Source of the DNA: Lewinella sp.
GTDB lineage: Bacteria > Bacteroidota > Bacteroidia > Chitinophagales > Saprospiraceae
NCBI GenBank assembly: GCA_026421165.1
Contig: JAPKCQ010000005.1
Coordinates: forward strand, 1-34,304
Reading direction: 5' to 3'
DNA length: 34,304 bases
Below the pieces are notes generated by a model. That model did no database searches. It was not told where the DNA came from and worked only from the letters and a program-made list of their open reading frames with translations. A program made the position numbers and the translations under genes. Shown here piece after piece: positions 1-7,857 of this stretch (its first letter is position 1; the number at the start of each line of letters is the position of its first letter).

Positions 1-1601
1 ATGACGCACCTTCTGACGACGAAAGTCGTGGACGAGGTCGTGGGCGCAACCAGGACGATGCACCTTCTGACGATGAAAATCGTGGACGAGGTCGTGGGCG
101 CAACCAGGACGATGCACCTTCTGACGATGAAAATCGTGGACGAGGTCGCAGCCGTCAAACATCGGATGATCAACCCGGAGATGCCCGTAGCCGTGGAAAA
201 CCTCGTGCACCCCGCGAAGATCGTGACGCTAACAAGAACAACGACGAACAAAATGATACTCCCGTTCGCGGCCGCGGCCGCTCCGGAAACGAACCCTTGG
301 AAAACTACGAGCGTCGGGGTCGCTACGAAGACCGTGATCAAAACAATCGCAGCAGCCGCAACGAACGTGAAAGCGACTATCCGAACGATCGGAACAATGA
401 CCGGAACCAAAATCAAAACGATCGTGGTAACCGCCAGGAACGCGGAAATAGCCGACCCGAGCGTAAGCAAGAGTATAAGCTTGACGGCCTAGTTTCTTCC
501 TCCGGTATCCTAGAAATGATGCCCGACGGTTACGGCTTCCTGCGCAGTCCTGATTATAACTACCTCACCAGCCCAGACGACATTTACGTCAGCCCTCAGC
601 AAGTGAAGCAGTTTGGCCTACGGACGGGTGATACCGTTCAGGGCCCGGTAAAACCACCGAAAGAAGGCGAGAAGTACTTCGCTCTTTTGGAAGTAGACCT
701 CATCAACGGTGTCGAGCCAGCACGAATGCGTGACCGCGTTCCTTTCGACTACCTCACCGCCCAGTTCCCAACCGAAAAGTTCACCCTTAGCGGTCGTCCA
801 GACGGCAAAGACTACGGTATGCGCCTCATCGATCTGTTCACGCCGATCGGTAAAGGCCAACGTGGCCTCATCGTCTCCCAGCCAAAATCTGGTAAGACCT
901 TCCTGCTTAAGGACGTCGCCAACGCCATCGCCAAGAACCACCCTGACACCTACCTCATCGTTCTCCTCGTAGACGAACGCCCCGAGGAAGTAACCGACAT
1001 GAAGCGCAGCGTGAAGGCTGAAGTCGTTAGCTCTACCTTCGACGAGCCGGCCGAAAACCACGTCCGCGTAGCCAACGTAGTACTTGAAAAAGCCAAACGC
1101 ATGGTTGAGTCTGGCCACGATGTCTGCATCCTGCTCGACTCTGTCACCCGCCTGGCCCGCGCCTACAACACCGTTCAGCCAAGCTCCGGCAAGATCCTAT
1201 CCGGTGGTGTGGAAGCCAACGCCCTACAGAAGCCCAAGAAATTCTTCGGTGCCGCTCGTAACATCGATGGCGGCGGCTCGCTGACCATCCTGGCGACCGC
1301 TCTGATTGACACTGGCTCCAAGATGGACCAGGTGATCTTCGAAGAATTCAAAGGTACCGGTAACATGGAGCTCCAGCTCGACCGCTTCCTGGCCAATAAG
1401 CGTATGTACCCGAGCATCGACTTCACTAAGTCCAGCACCCGCCGCGACGACCTTCTGCTCGACCGCGACGTACTCCAGCGTATGTTCGTACTTCGCAACC
1501 ACCTGGCCGACATGAAGCCGGAAGAAGCCTTCCAGTTCCTGATGCGCCACATGAAGTCTACTAATTCTAACGATGAGTTCATAACCTCTATGAATAGTTA
1601 A
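1..1601 (+). CDS. rho: Transcription termination factor Rho, 5' end outside window; N-terminal RG/N/D-rich low-complexity region
   Basis: Frame 3 is open from base 3 ([18 protein letters not shown]...) straight into the 297..1601 ORF. Rho motifs: [46 protein letters not shown] (Walker A), [61 protein letters not shown]. Confidence 0.97.
   Translation, partial: DAPSDDESRGRGRGRNQDDAPSDDENRGRGRGRNQDDAPSDDENRGRGRSRQTSDDQPGDARSRGKPRAPREDRDANKNNDEQNDTPVRGRGRSGNEPLENYERRGRYEDRDQNNRSSRNERESDYPNDRNNDRNQNQNDRGNRQERGNSRPERKQEYKLDGLVSSSGILEMMPDGYGFLRSPDYNYLTSPDDIYVSPQQVKQFGLRTGDTVQGPVKPPKEGEKYFALLEVDLINGVEPARMRDRVPFDYLTAQFPTEKFTLSGRPDGKDYGMRLIDLFTPIGKGQRGLIVSQPKSGKTFLLKDVANAIAKNHPDTYLIVLLVDERPEEVTDMKRSVKAEVVSSTFDEPAENHVRVANVVLEKAKRMVESGHDVCILLDSVTRLARAYNTVQPSSGKILSGGVEANALQKPKKFFGAARNIDGGGSLTILATALIDTGSKMDQVIFEEFKGTGNMELQLDRFLANKRMYPSIDFTKSSTRRDDLLLDRDVLQRMFVLRNHLADMKPEEAFQFLMRHMKSTNSNDEFITSMNS
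3..159 (+). repeat. Three tandem copies of a 54-bp unit encoding DAPSDD(E)(S/N)[10 protein letters not shown] within rho
   Basis: Copies start at 3, 57 and 111; near-identical (gaygcaccttctgacgaygaaartcgtggacgaggtcgtgggcgcaaccag), with the third diverging after about 159. Further copies may lie upstream of the window. Confidence 0.9.
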
Positions 1602-1608
1602 ATGATAG

Positions 1609-1682
1609 CTGGTGGTTCTTATTTGTCGCAGAGGCTTGGCCGCTTTGCTCCCTGCGCCTCTGCGACAAACAAGAACCACCAG
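1609..1682. repeat. Long inverted repeat, 27-bp arms with one mismatch, 20-nt loop
   Basis: ctggtggttcttatttgtcgcagaggc (1609-1635) versus the reverse complement of gcctctgcgacaaacaagaaccaccag (1656-1682). Confidence 0.9.
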
Positions 1683-1700
1683 CCACCACGCCAGACAAAA

Positions 1701-1738
1701 AAAATCCCTGAACCGAAAGAAATCGGTTCGGGGATTTT
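1701..1738 (+). terminator. Intrinsic-terminator-like hairpin downstream of rho
   Basis: aaaatccctgaaccga-aagaaa-tcggttcggggatttt, perfect or near-perfect stem with a T-rich 3' end. Confidence 0.75.
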
Positions 1739-1744
1739 ATATGT

Positions 1745-2725
1745 TTGGGGCAGAAACTGAACCCTACTCTATTCTTGTTTATTCACCACAACCTAACTCC
1801 CTTGCCATTATATTTTTACATTCTTATCTTTTCACTCCCGTTCGTGAGCATAGGTGCTCAAGAGGTTAGTTCTCCCGAGGACGCCATACTTACCTACCGA
1901 AAAATCATCCTTGAGGATGCTGCGCAACTTGCGCTTTTTCAGGGCATCTTTAGAAGGTGTGTCCAGGACCTTGAAGACGAGTTCGGATGCGTATGCCTGC
2001 TGAACTCAATCTATTTAGGTTTTGAATCACGTGGCCAGGACTGGAATGCCGTATTGTATCAATCGGGAAGGGGTTATCCGGAAATCACCTTTATTGAGGA
2101 GATGCACGTGGAAGAAATCGCTGCTATAATTAATTTTAACAGGCTGATTTCCACACAACTCAAAAAGGTAATTGAGCCTACCAGCCCGTACTCTATAATA
2201 AAAAGCAGCGCTACGATTCAATTACTGGACATCATGAATTTACATTCTGGCGACCGGGTAGCTGTGATTCAGCAAGGCGAAGACATCATCGGTGAACTGA
2301 TTGCAACTACAGGCCTGGACAAAGAAGTAGTGATCTACGGCCCCAACCGCTGGCAGATTGAATCCCTATTCAACCTATCTCCGGTCAGTTCTGAACCTTC
2401 TTGGAAAACGCCTCGCTACGTTTACAAAGAGGATTTAAAAATAAGTAGCCAGTACAACCATGATAAGGTCCTATTAAATGAAGTCTTGCAACACAACAAG
2501 AGTATGAAGCCAATGCTAAGACAGATGACTTCAGTACTGGAAATGAATGACGAAGTTATCGTTTTTGAGCATATTGGCGGCAGCTGCACCCACGGCTCAG
2601 ACTGCAAGGAGGCCAAATCCTCAGAAGATATTGAGCGGCTGTTTACCTCGCGGTCTTTTCGACTTATTGACAGGAAAGAGGCTGGTCATTACCTTCTGGC
2701 AAGGTTTAAGTACGCCCCTTTCTAG
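1745..2725 (+). CDS. Putative secreted protein resembling a class I SAM-methyltransferase fold (degenerate); start uncertain (TTG, or a downstream TTG)
   Basis: Hydrophobic N-terminus ending ...FYILIFSLPFVSIGAQE; then LDIMNLHSGDRVAVIQQGEDIIGELIATTG (motif I-like) and a C-terminal LLNEVLQHNKSMKPMLRQMTSVLEMNDEVIVFEHIGG...FRLIDRKEAGHYLLARFKYAPF. Confidence 0.55.
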   Translation: MGQKLNPTLFLFIHHNLTPLPLYFYILIFSLPFVSIGAQEVSSPEDAILTYRKIILEDAAQLALFQGIFRRCVQDLEDEFGCVCLLNSIYLGFESRGQDWNAVLYQSGRGYPEITFIEEMHVEEIAAIINFNRLISTQLKKVIEPTSPYSIIKSSATIQLLDIMNLHSGDRVAVIQQGEDIIGELIATTGLDKEVVIYGPNRWQIESLFNLSPVSSEPSWKTPRYVYKEDLKISSQYNHDKVLLNEVLQHNKSMKPMLRQMTSVLEMNDEVIVFEHIGGSCTHGSDCKEAKSSEDIERLFTSRSFRLIDRKEAGHYLLARFKYAPF

Positions 2726-2777
2726 TCATCCGTATTATCAAGCGTGCTTTACTTTCTTCCCCTTTACCCCCCTAATC

Positions 2778-3422
2778 ATGACTACAGTCCTCCCCCTAAC
2801 CTTCAACCCAGTAGCCGAAAACACCTACATCGTCTACGACAACGACAGCCGTGAAGCCATCATCTTCGACCCCGGCTGCTTCACCAACGCTGAAGAGTCA
2901 GAACTCAGCCGGGCGATCGAAGACCTGAAGCTGAAACCCGTAAAGCTGATCAACACCCACTGCCACTTCGACCACATTTTCGGCAACGACTACGTGGTGA
3001 AAAAATACGGCTTAAAGCTTGGCATCCATGAGCTGGAGCGAGACATTCTGCAAGCAGCTCCGGTGGTAGTGAATATGTACGGTCTTCCGCCGATGACGCC
3101 TTCACCCCCTGCGGATTACTTCATCGCCGAAGGAGAGGCCATCACCCTCGGCGACACGACTTTCGATGTACTCTTCTGTCCCGGCCACTCCCCGGGAAGC
3201 ATCTGTTTTCACAACGCGCAGGAGGATTACCTCATCGCCGGCGACGTACTCTTCGACGGTTCCATCGGGCGGACGGACCTACCCGGTGGCGATCACCAGA
3301 CCCTCCTCGGTTCCATTTTGACGAAGCTGATGCCTTTGCCTGATAAAACCGTCGTCTGGCCGGGGCATGGCGGTAAGACGACGATTGGTAAGGAACGTGG
3401 CAGCAATCCATTTTTGACGTAG
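2778..3422 (+). CDS. MBL-fold metallo-hydrolase (glyoxalase II-like)
   Basis: MTTVLPLTFNPVAENTYIVYDNDSREAIIFDPG; THCHFDHIFGN metal motif; CPGHSPGSICF; GDVLFDGSIGRTDLPGGD; VWPGHGGKTTIGKERGSNPF. The ORF track start (2547) overlaps the upstream gene; ATG at 2778 fits the family start. Confidence 0.93.
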   Translation: MTTVLPLTFNPVAENTYIVYDNDSREAIIFDPGCFTNAEESELSRAIEDLKLKPVKLINTHCHFDHIFGNDYVVKKYGLKLGIHELERDILQAAPVVVNMYGLPPMTPSPPADYFIAEGEAITLGDTTFDVLFCPGHSPGSICFHNAQEDYLIAGDVLFDGSIGRTDLPGGDHQTLLGSILTKLMPLPDKTVVWPGHGGKTTIGKERGSNPFLT

Positions 3423-3573
3423 ATTATTCAAGCTGGAATGGCGCGTCCCTTAGTCTGAGGCCTACCCCCCATATTCCTTAAATCGGTTTTTAAGTAGTCT
3501 ACCGAAGCCCTCTAACCTCCTTTGCACCTGCGGCCGCGCCCATATTCGTACCTTGCGCGAATAAGCCCTTGTC

Positions 3574-4776
3574 TTGATAAAAAAGCGCAACATAGAGAGG
3601 TTTGTCGTCTTGCTCTGCCTGCTGTTGCTGGCGGCAGGAAGCGTGTGCGCCCAGTCAGCCGAAGAGTTAAAAGCGAAACGGCAGCGATTACAGAAAGAAC
3701 TGCGGCAAACGAATCAGCGCCTATCTGCCACCCGCGCCCGCCGCGGTGCCGCCGTGGGCCAGGCCAGTCTTATCCGACAACAGATCGAGCAGCGCACGGA
3801 ACTACTAGAAACCCTACACGCTGAGGCTGACCGTGACGCGACCCGCTTGCACCGGGATTCTAACGTGGTTGTTTCTCTAACTGACGATCTGAGCCGGATG
3901 GGTCGAGAATACGGCAGCGCCCTACGGGCCGCTAATCGCGCCCGGCTTAGCAACGGCTGGCTTGCCTTTATGCTCAACGCCAGCGGCTTCAACGATGCTT
4001 TCCTTCGCGTCGTGTACCTACGCCAATACCGCGAATACCGCCGTCGCCAGGCCCGTTTGATCCAGCAAACCCGCTCGTCACTCAATGAGCGGATTATAGT
4101 CCTGGAGGAACAACGTATTGAGCAGGATTCTCTGCTGTATAACGCCGAAGACCAGGCCGGCACCCTGCGTGAAGAGCTCATCATCCAGACGGGAATCGTC
4201 AATAAACTTTCCTCCAGCGAAAAAAAATTACTCGCTAAAGTACGGAAGCAGCAACAGCAAAGCGAACGACTAAACCAGGAAATTCGTGCCACCATTAGCA
4301 GGGCCATTGCCAGCGACGAACGCAAGGCGAAAGTTGGCAACAAAGCAGGAACAGTGGCCTCTGACCCTTCCTCCGTCGGCAGCTCAATCAGCAGACGGAA
4401 AGGAAAATTAGGGTGGCCGGTACGCGGTAAGGTCGTCCGCCGTTTCGGTACCCAACCCCACCCTGATGTGCCTTCCGTAAAGATTCAAAACAGCGGGATC
4501 GATATCGACGCCGGAGCCAGTGAAACAGTAGAGGCCGTTTTTGCAGGAGAAGTCATCAGCCTACGAACAATCCCCGGGCTACACAATGTGATCATGATTC
4601 GCCACGGTAGTTTTTACACCGTTTATTCCAACGTAGAACACCCCAGAGTGAAGACGGGCGAAAGTGTGCAAGCCGGGCAACAACTTGGCCTGACCACACC
4701 CGAGGGTGATGCGCTACACTTTGAGCTTTGGAAAGGGAAGATTCCTTTGGACCCGGCCTCCTGGTTGATACGGTAG
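3574..4776 (+). CDS. EnvC-like murein hydrolase activator: signal peptide, coiled coil, degenerate LytM/M23 domain
   Basis: MIKKRNIERFVVLLCLLLLAAGSVCAQS, long coiled coil, then LGWPVRGKVVRRFGTQPHPDVPSVKIQNSGIDIDAG...VIMIRHGSFYTVYSNVEHPRVKTGESVQAGQQLG...LHFELWKGKIPLDPASWL. TTG start. Confidence 0.88.
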   Translation: MIKKRNIERFVVLLCLLLLAAGSVCAQSAEELKAKRQRLQKELRQTNQRLSATRARRGAAVGQASLIRQQIEQRTELLETLHAEADRDATRLHRDSNVVVSLTDDLSRMGREYGSALRAANRARLSNGWLAFMLNASGFNDAFLRVVYLRQYREYRRRQARLIQQTRSSLNERIIVLEEQRIEQDSLLYNAEDQAGTLREELIIQTGIVNKLSSSEKKLLAKVRKQQQQSERLNQEIRATISRAIASDERKAKVGNKAGTVASDPSSVGSSISRRKGKLGWPVRGKVVRRFGTQPHPDVPSVKIQNSGIDIDAGASETVEAVFAGEVISLRTIPGLHNVIMIRHGSFYTVYSNVEHPRVKTGESVQAGQQLGLTTPEGDALHFELWKGKIPLDPASWLIR

Positions 4777-5051
4777 TAGTGTGGGAATATAAGTAAGAAG
4801 ACGAATTTAACCATCACAAGAATGTTGCGTTTCGGCTTCGCTCGGCGATCAGCCAGTGTTAACTAATCCCTAGCAAAACGGCCGCCGAGCGAGATCAAGG
4901 CGGTAGTTGAAGATGATATTTACTATCGTCCACGCTACCGGATGATATAGTGACTCCTACAACCCACAGGCAACCACTAAAGAATAGCCGCACCTCCCCA
5001 AAGAGAAAGCGCAGCCACACCAATAGCATTGAGTAAAAAAGAAATAGCTCG

Positions 5052-5723
5052 TTAGGCCGTCTGCCGAAAGGGCGTCAGCGCGGTTTTTTTCTGTGCGAGC
5101 AGCTCGGGCGTGAGTGCTTCGAAGCGATAGCCGAGGTCAGCGTAGTGCTTCAGCAGGCGCGGCAGCACGGCACGGACGGTTTCTTCGGCCTTAAGGCTAT
5201 CGTGAAAAACGACAATACTTCCCGAGCGGGCGTTTCGTACTACGTTATTGAAGCAGTCGTCGGCCGAAAGTTCGGGATCAAAATCACCGGAGAGGACGTC
5301 CCACATCACAACCTCATAGTGGCGGGTTAAGAACTGGGCCTGAGCTGGCTTGAGCCGCCCGTAGGGTGGTCGGAAAAGTGAGCTCTTCACCTGCAGTGCG
5401 CAGTGGCGTACATCGTGGAAGTAGGGTACGTTTTCTGACTTCCAACCATCGAGGTGGTGCATAGTATGGTTGCCGACGGTGTGGCCAGCGTTGAGCGTGG
5501 CTTCCATCAGTTCAGGATAGCGGCGGGCGTTATTGCCTACACAAAAGAATGTGGCCTTCGCGTTGAAGACAGCGAGTTGCTCCTGAATCCAGGGCGTTAC
5601 CTGAGGAATCGGTCCGTCATCAAAGGTGAAGTAAATAACGGAAGCGTCTTTTGGAGTTTCTACCTTCCAATGGAAGTTGGGAAAAAGCTTCTGGATTACG
5701 CTCGGTGTTTTAATAAGATACAT
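5052..5723 (-). CDS. Polysaccharide deacetylase (NodB homology) family protein
   Basis: IYFTFDDGPIPQVTPWI, HTVGNHTMHHLDGW, SLFRPPYGRLKPAQ, SGSIVVFHDSLKA motifs. Confidence 0.93.
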   Translation of the reverse strand: MYLIKTPSVIQKLFPNFHWKVETPKDASVIYFTFDDGPIPQVTPWIQEQLAVFNAKATFFCVGNNARRYPELMEATLNAGHTVGNHTMHHLDGWKSENVPYFHDVRHCALQVKSSLFRPPYGRLKPAQAQFLTRHYEVVMWDVLSGDFDPELSADDCFNNVVRNARSGSIVVFHDSLKAEETVRAVLPRLLKHYADLGYRFEALTPELLAQKKTALTPFRQTA

Positions 5724-5953
5724 GTTTGAAGAATAAATTGGATTCGATTATGAGATTACAACGCCCAATAAGACCATGGAAGTTACCTGCCATGCTTAAA
5801 AGGATTTGCATCTTTAAGTGCTTACGTTCCGCCTTGATAAAAATTGATAAAACGTGTAATTACCGGCCCATGAAAACTTCCGGTGTTGATTCTGCCATTG
5901 TAGCGAAAGAAAGGATTTGAAGGGGCTTCGGTGATTGTGCAAAACGAATCCGC

Positions 5954-5961
5954 TACCTTTG
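5954..5961 (+). promoter_or_regulatory. Bacteroidota -7 box candidate (TACCTTTG) upstream of gltX
   Basis: Exact TAnnTTTG match 112 nt upstream of the gltX ATG; no clear -33 TTTG at ideal spacing. Confidence 0.4.
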
Positions 5962-6072
5962 CCCACGCTATGGAGTAGTATGCTATATACGTAACAAACG
6001 TAATTGTAGCTTATTTCGCTGCCTGCAAAATAAAAATTTGTATAACCACCACTTCGCTTAATTACAACCCCC

Positions 6073-7611
6073 ATGACTCCCGTTCGCGTCCGATTTGCCC
6101 CATCTCCCACCGGTCCGTTGCACATTGGCGGCCTACGTACGGCCCTCTACAACTACCTGCTTGCCCGAAAAACGGGCGGTATTTTCGTCCTTAGAATAGA
6201 GGATACCGACCAAAAGCGCTACGTCGAGGGTGCCGAAGCTTACATTATGGAGGCCCTAGAATGGTGTGGTATCAGCCCGGACGAGGGTCCACAAAAGGGA
6301 GGTAATTACGGTCCCTATCGCCAAAGTGAGCGCCAGGAAATTTATGCAGTACATGTAAAAACCCTATTGGCCAACGGCTCAGCATACTATGCCTTCGATT
6401 CAGAGGAGGAACTTAACGACCGCCGGGATGCCGAAAAAGCAGCCGGTAACCACAACTTCCGCTACGATGCATCGACGCGAATGAGTATGCGCAATAGTTT
6501 GACTCTGAAGAAAAATGAAGTGGAAAAACTATTAGCGGACAACACACCCTACGTGGTACGTTTTCGTATTGACACGGGCAATACCGTTAATTTCTCCGAC
6601 AGCGTCCGCGAGAGTATGAGCTTCCAAACCTCAGAGCTCGGCGACCAGGTACTGATGAAGGCCGACGGCCTGCCCACTTACCACCTGGCCAACATCGTAG
6701 ATGACCATCTGATGGAAATCACCCACGTCATCCGGGGTGAGGAATGGCTACCGAGTACCGCCCTACACGTGCTGCTTTACCGTGCCTTTGGGTGGGAAGA
6801 CACTATGCCTATTTTCGCCCACCTACCGCTGCTGCTCAATCCTGACGGAAAGGGCAAGCTGAGTAAGCGCGACGGGGCGAAATTCGGATTCCCCGTATTC
6901 CCGCTACGTTACGAAGATAAGGTGAAAGACGAGGTCGCTGCCGGCTTTCGCGAGGACGGCTTCCTCCCGGAAGCCCTCATCAACTTCCTGGCCCTCCTGG
7001 GGTGGAACCCCGGCACCGAGCAGGAAATATTCTCGCTAAAGGAGCTCGTTTCTGCCTTCGATATGAAGCGCATCAATAAGAGCGGCGCACGTTTTGACAT
7101 CGAAAAAGGAAGGTGGTTCAACCAACAGTACCTAATTGCCCAAAGCGGTGCCGAGTTGGCACCACTAGTACAAACGGAATTCAGTAAACAAGGCTTTGAA
7201 CTTAGTGCCGGCAAGGCCGCGCAGGTCGCTGGCTTGCTAAAAGAGCGAGTACACCTATTACCTGAATTCTTTAGCAGCGGTCGTTATTTCGTCGCTCCTG
7301 TGGAAATATACGATGAGAAGACCATCCGTAAAAAGTGGAAGCCCGACAACCGGGTCAAGTTCGACAATCTGGCCGACGTACTAGCCGGTCATGACGACTG
7401 GACCGCGGCCTCCGTCAAGGCCGTCGTTGTAGCTTTCATGAATGACAATGAACTTGGGTTTGGTGCCGTGCTGCCCATCATCCGCATTGCCCTAAGCGGC
7501 TCCGTTCAGGGGCCGGACGCCTTTGATATGCTGGAAGCTATTGGTCAGGACACCGCGGTAAAGCGCTTGCGAAAGAGCTATGACTTATTTACCTCAATTA
7601 AGGGAGGCTAA
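6073..7611 (+). CDS. gltX: Glutamyl-tRNA synthetase
   Basis: [27 protein letters not shown] (HIGH), [22 protein letters not shown] (KMSKS-like), anticodon-binding C-terminal region. Confidence 0.97.
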   Translation: MTPVRVRFAPSPTGPLHIGGLRTALYNYLLARKTGGIFVLRIEDTDQKRYVEGAEAYIMEALEWCGISPDEGPQKGGNYGPYRQSERQEIYAVHVKTLLANGSAYYAFDSEEELNDRRDAEKAAGNHNFRYDASTRMSMRNSLTLKKNEVEKLLADNTPYVVRFRIDTGNTVNFSDSVRESMSFQTSELGDQVLMKADGLPTYHLANIVDDHLMEITHVIRGEEWLPSTALHVLLYRAFGWEDTMPIFAHLPLLLNPDGKGKLSKRDGAKFGFPVFPLRYEDKVKDEVAAGFREDGFLPEALINFLALLGWNPGTEQEIFSLKELVSAFDMKRINKSGARFDIEKGRWFNQQYLIAQSGAELAPLVQTEFSKQGFELSAGKAAQVAGLLKERVHLLPEFFSSGRYFVAPVEIYDEKTIRKKWKPDNRVKFDNLADVLAGHDDWTAASVKAVVVAFMNDNELGFGAVLPIIRIALSGSVQGPDAFDMLEAIGQDTAVKRLRKSYDLFTSIKGG

Positions 7612-7675
7612 ACCAGCAGCAGGGTGGCCAGGTATTCAATTATTAGCCTCCCAATAAAACCACGTAACTAACTCG

Positions 7676-7683
7676 TATATTTG
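7676..7683 (+). promoter_or_regulatory. Bacteroidota -7 box candidate (TATATTTG) upstream of the 2382-aa cargo gene
   Basis: Exact TAnnTTTG match, 175 nt upstream of the ATG at 7858. Confidence 0.35.
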
Positions 7684-7857
7684 TGTAGTCTACGCGGTCA
7701 TTCCCCCCACCGCTATTTACAAACTGATTTTAAGCTTTTAATCCCAATGACTATTTACCGACTCCGTACCAGGCGGAGGCAATGAGCACGAAACCGTGTC
7801 TCAGGCTCACCAACGTTCCCACCCATCCCTTTTTTCCCATCGTAACCTCCCCACGGC

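Noticed and set aside
1-492. ORF-track protein [26 protein letters not shown]... (163 aa)
   Set aside because: Wrong-frame reading of the rho 54-bp repeats; the rho frame (frame 3) is open through the whole stretch into the Rho core.
618-1679. Minus-strand ORFs (618..1118, 950..1147, 1175..1582, 1224..1679) and short plus-frame ORFs inside rho
   Set aside because: Shadow ORFs of a confidently identified gene; no recognisable motifs.
2547-2777. N-terminal extension of the MBL hydrolase ORF (MTKLSFLSILAAAAPTAQ...)
   Set aside because: Overlaps the upstream gene in another frame; family homology starts at ATG 2778. The signal-peptide look is coincidental.
3714-4343. Minus-strand 209-aa ORF, Ser/Arg/Cys-rich
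   Set aside because: Antisense of the EnvC-like coiled coil; composition typical of shadow frames.
4970-5051. Membrane-like short frames just beyond the deacetylase stop (minus), e.g. MLLVWLRFLFGEVRLFFSGCLWVVG
   Set aside because: Two overlapping frames both look hydrophobic, which points to T-rich composition rather than a real gene.
5814-6125. Minus-strand 103-aa ORF across the gltX start
   Set aside because: Overlaps gltX and its promoter region; no family signature.
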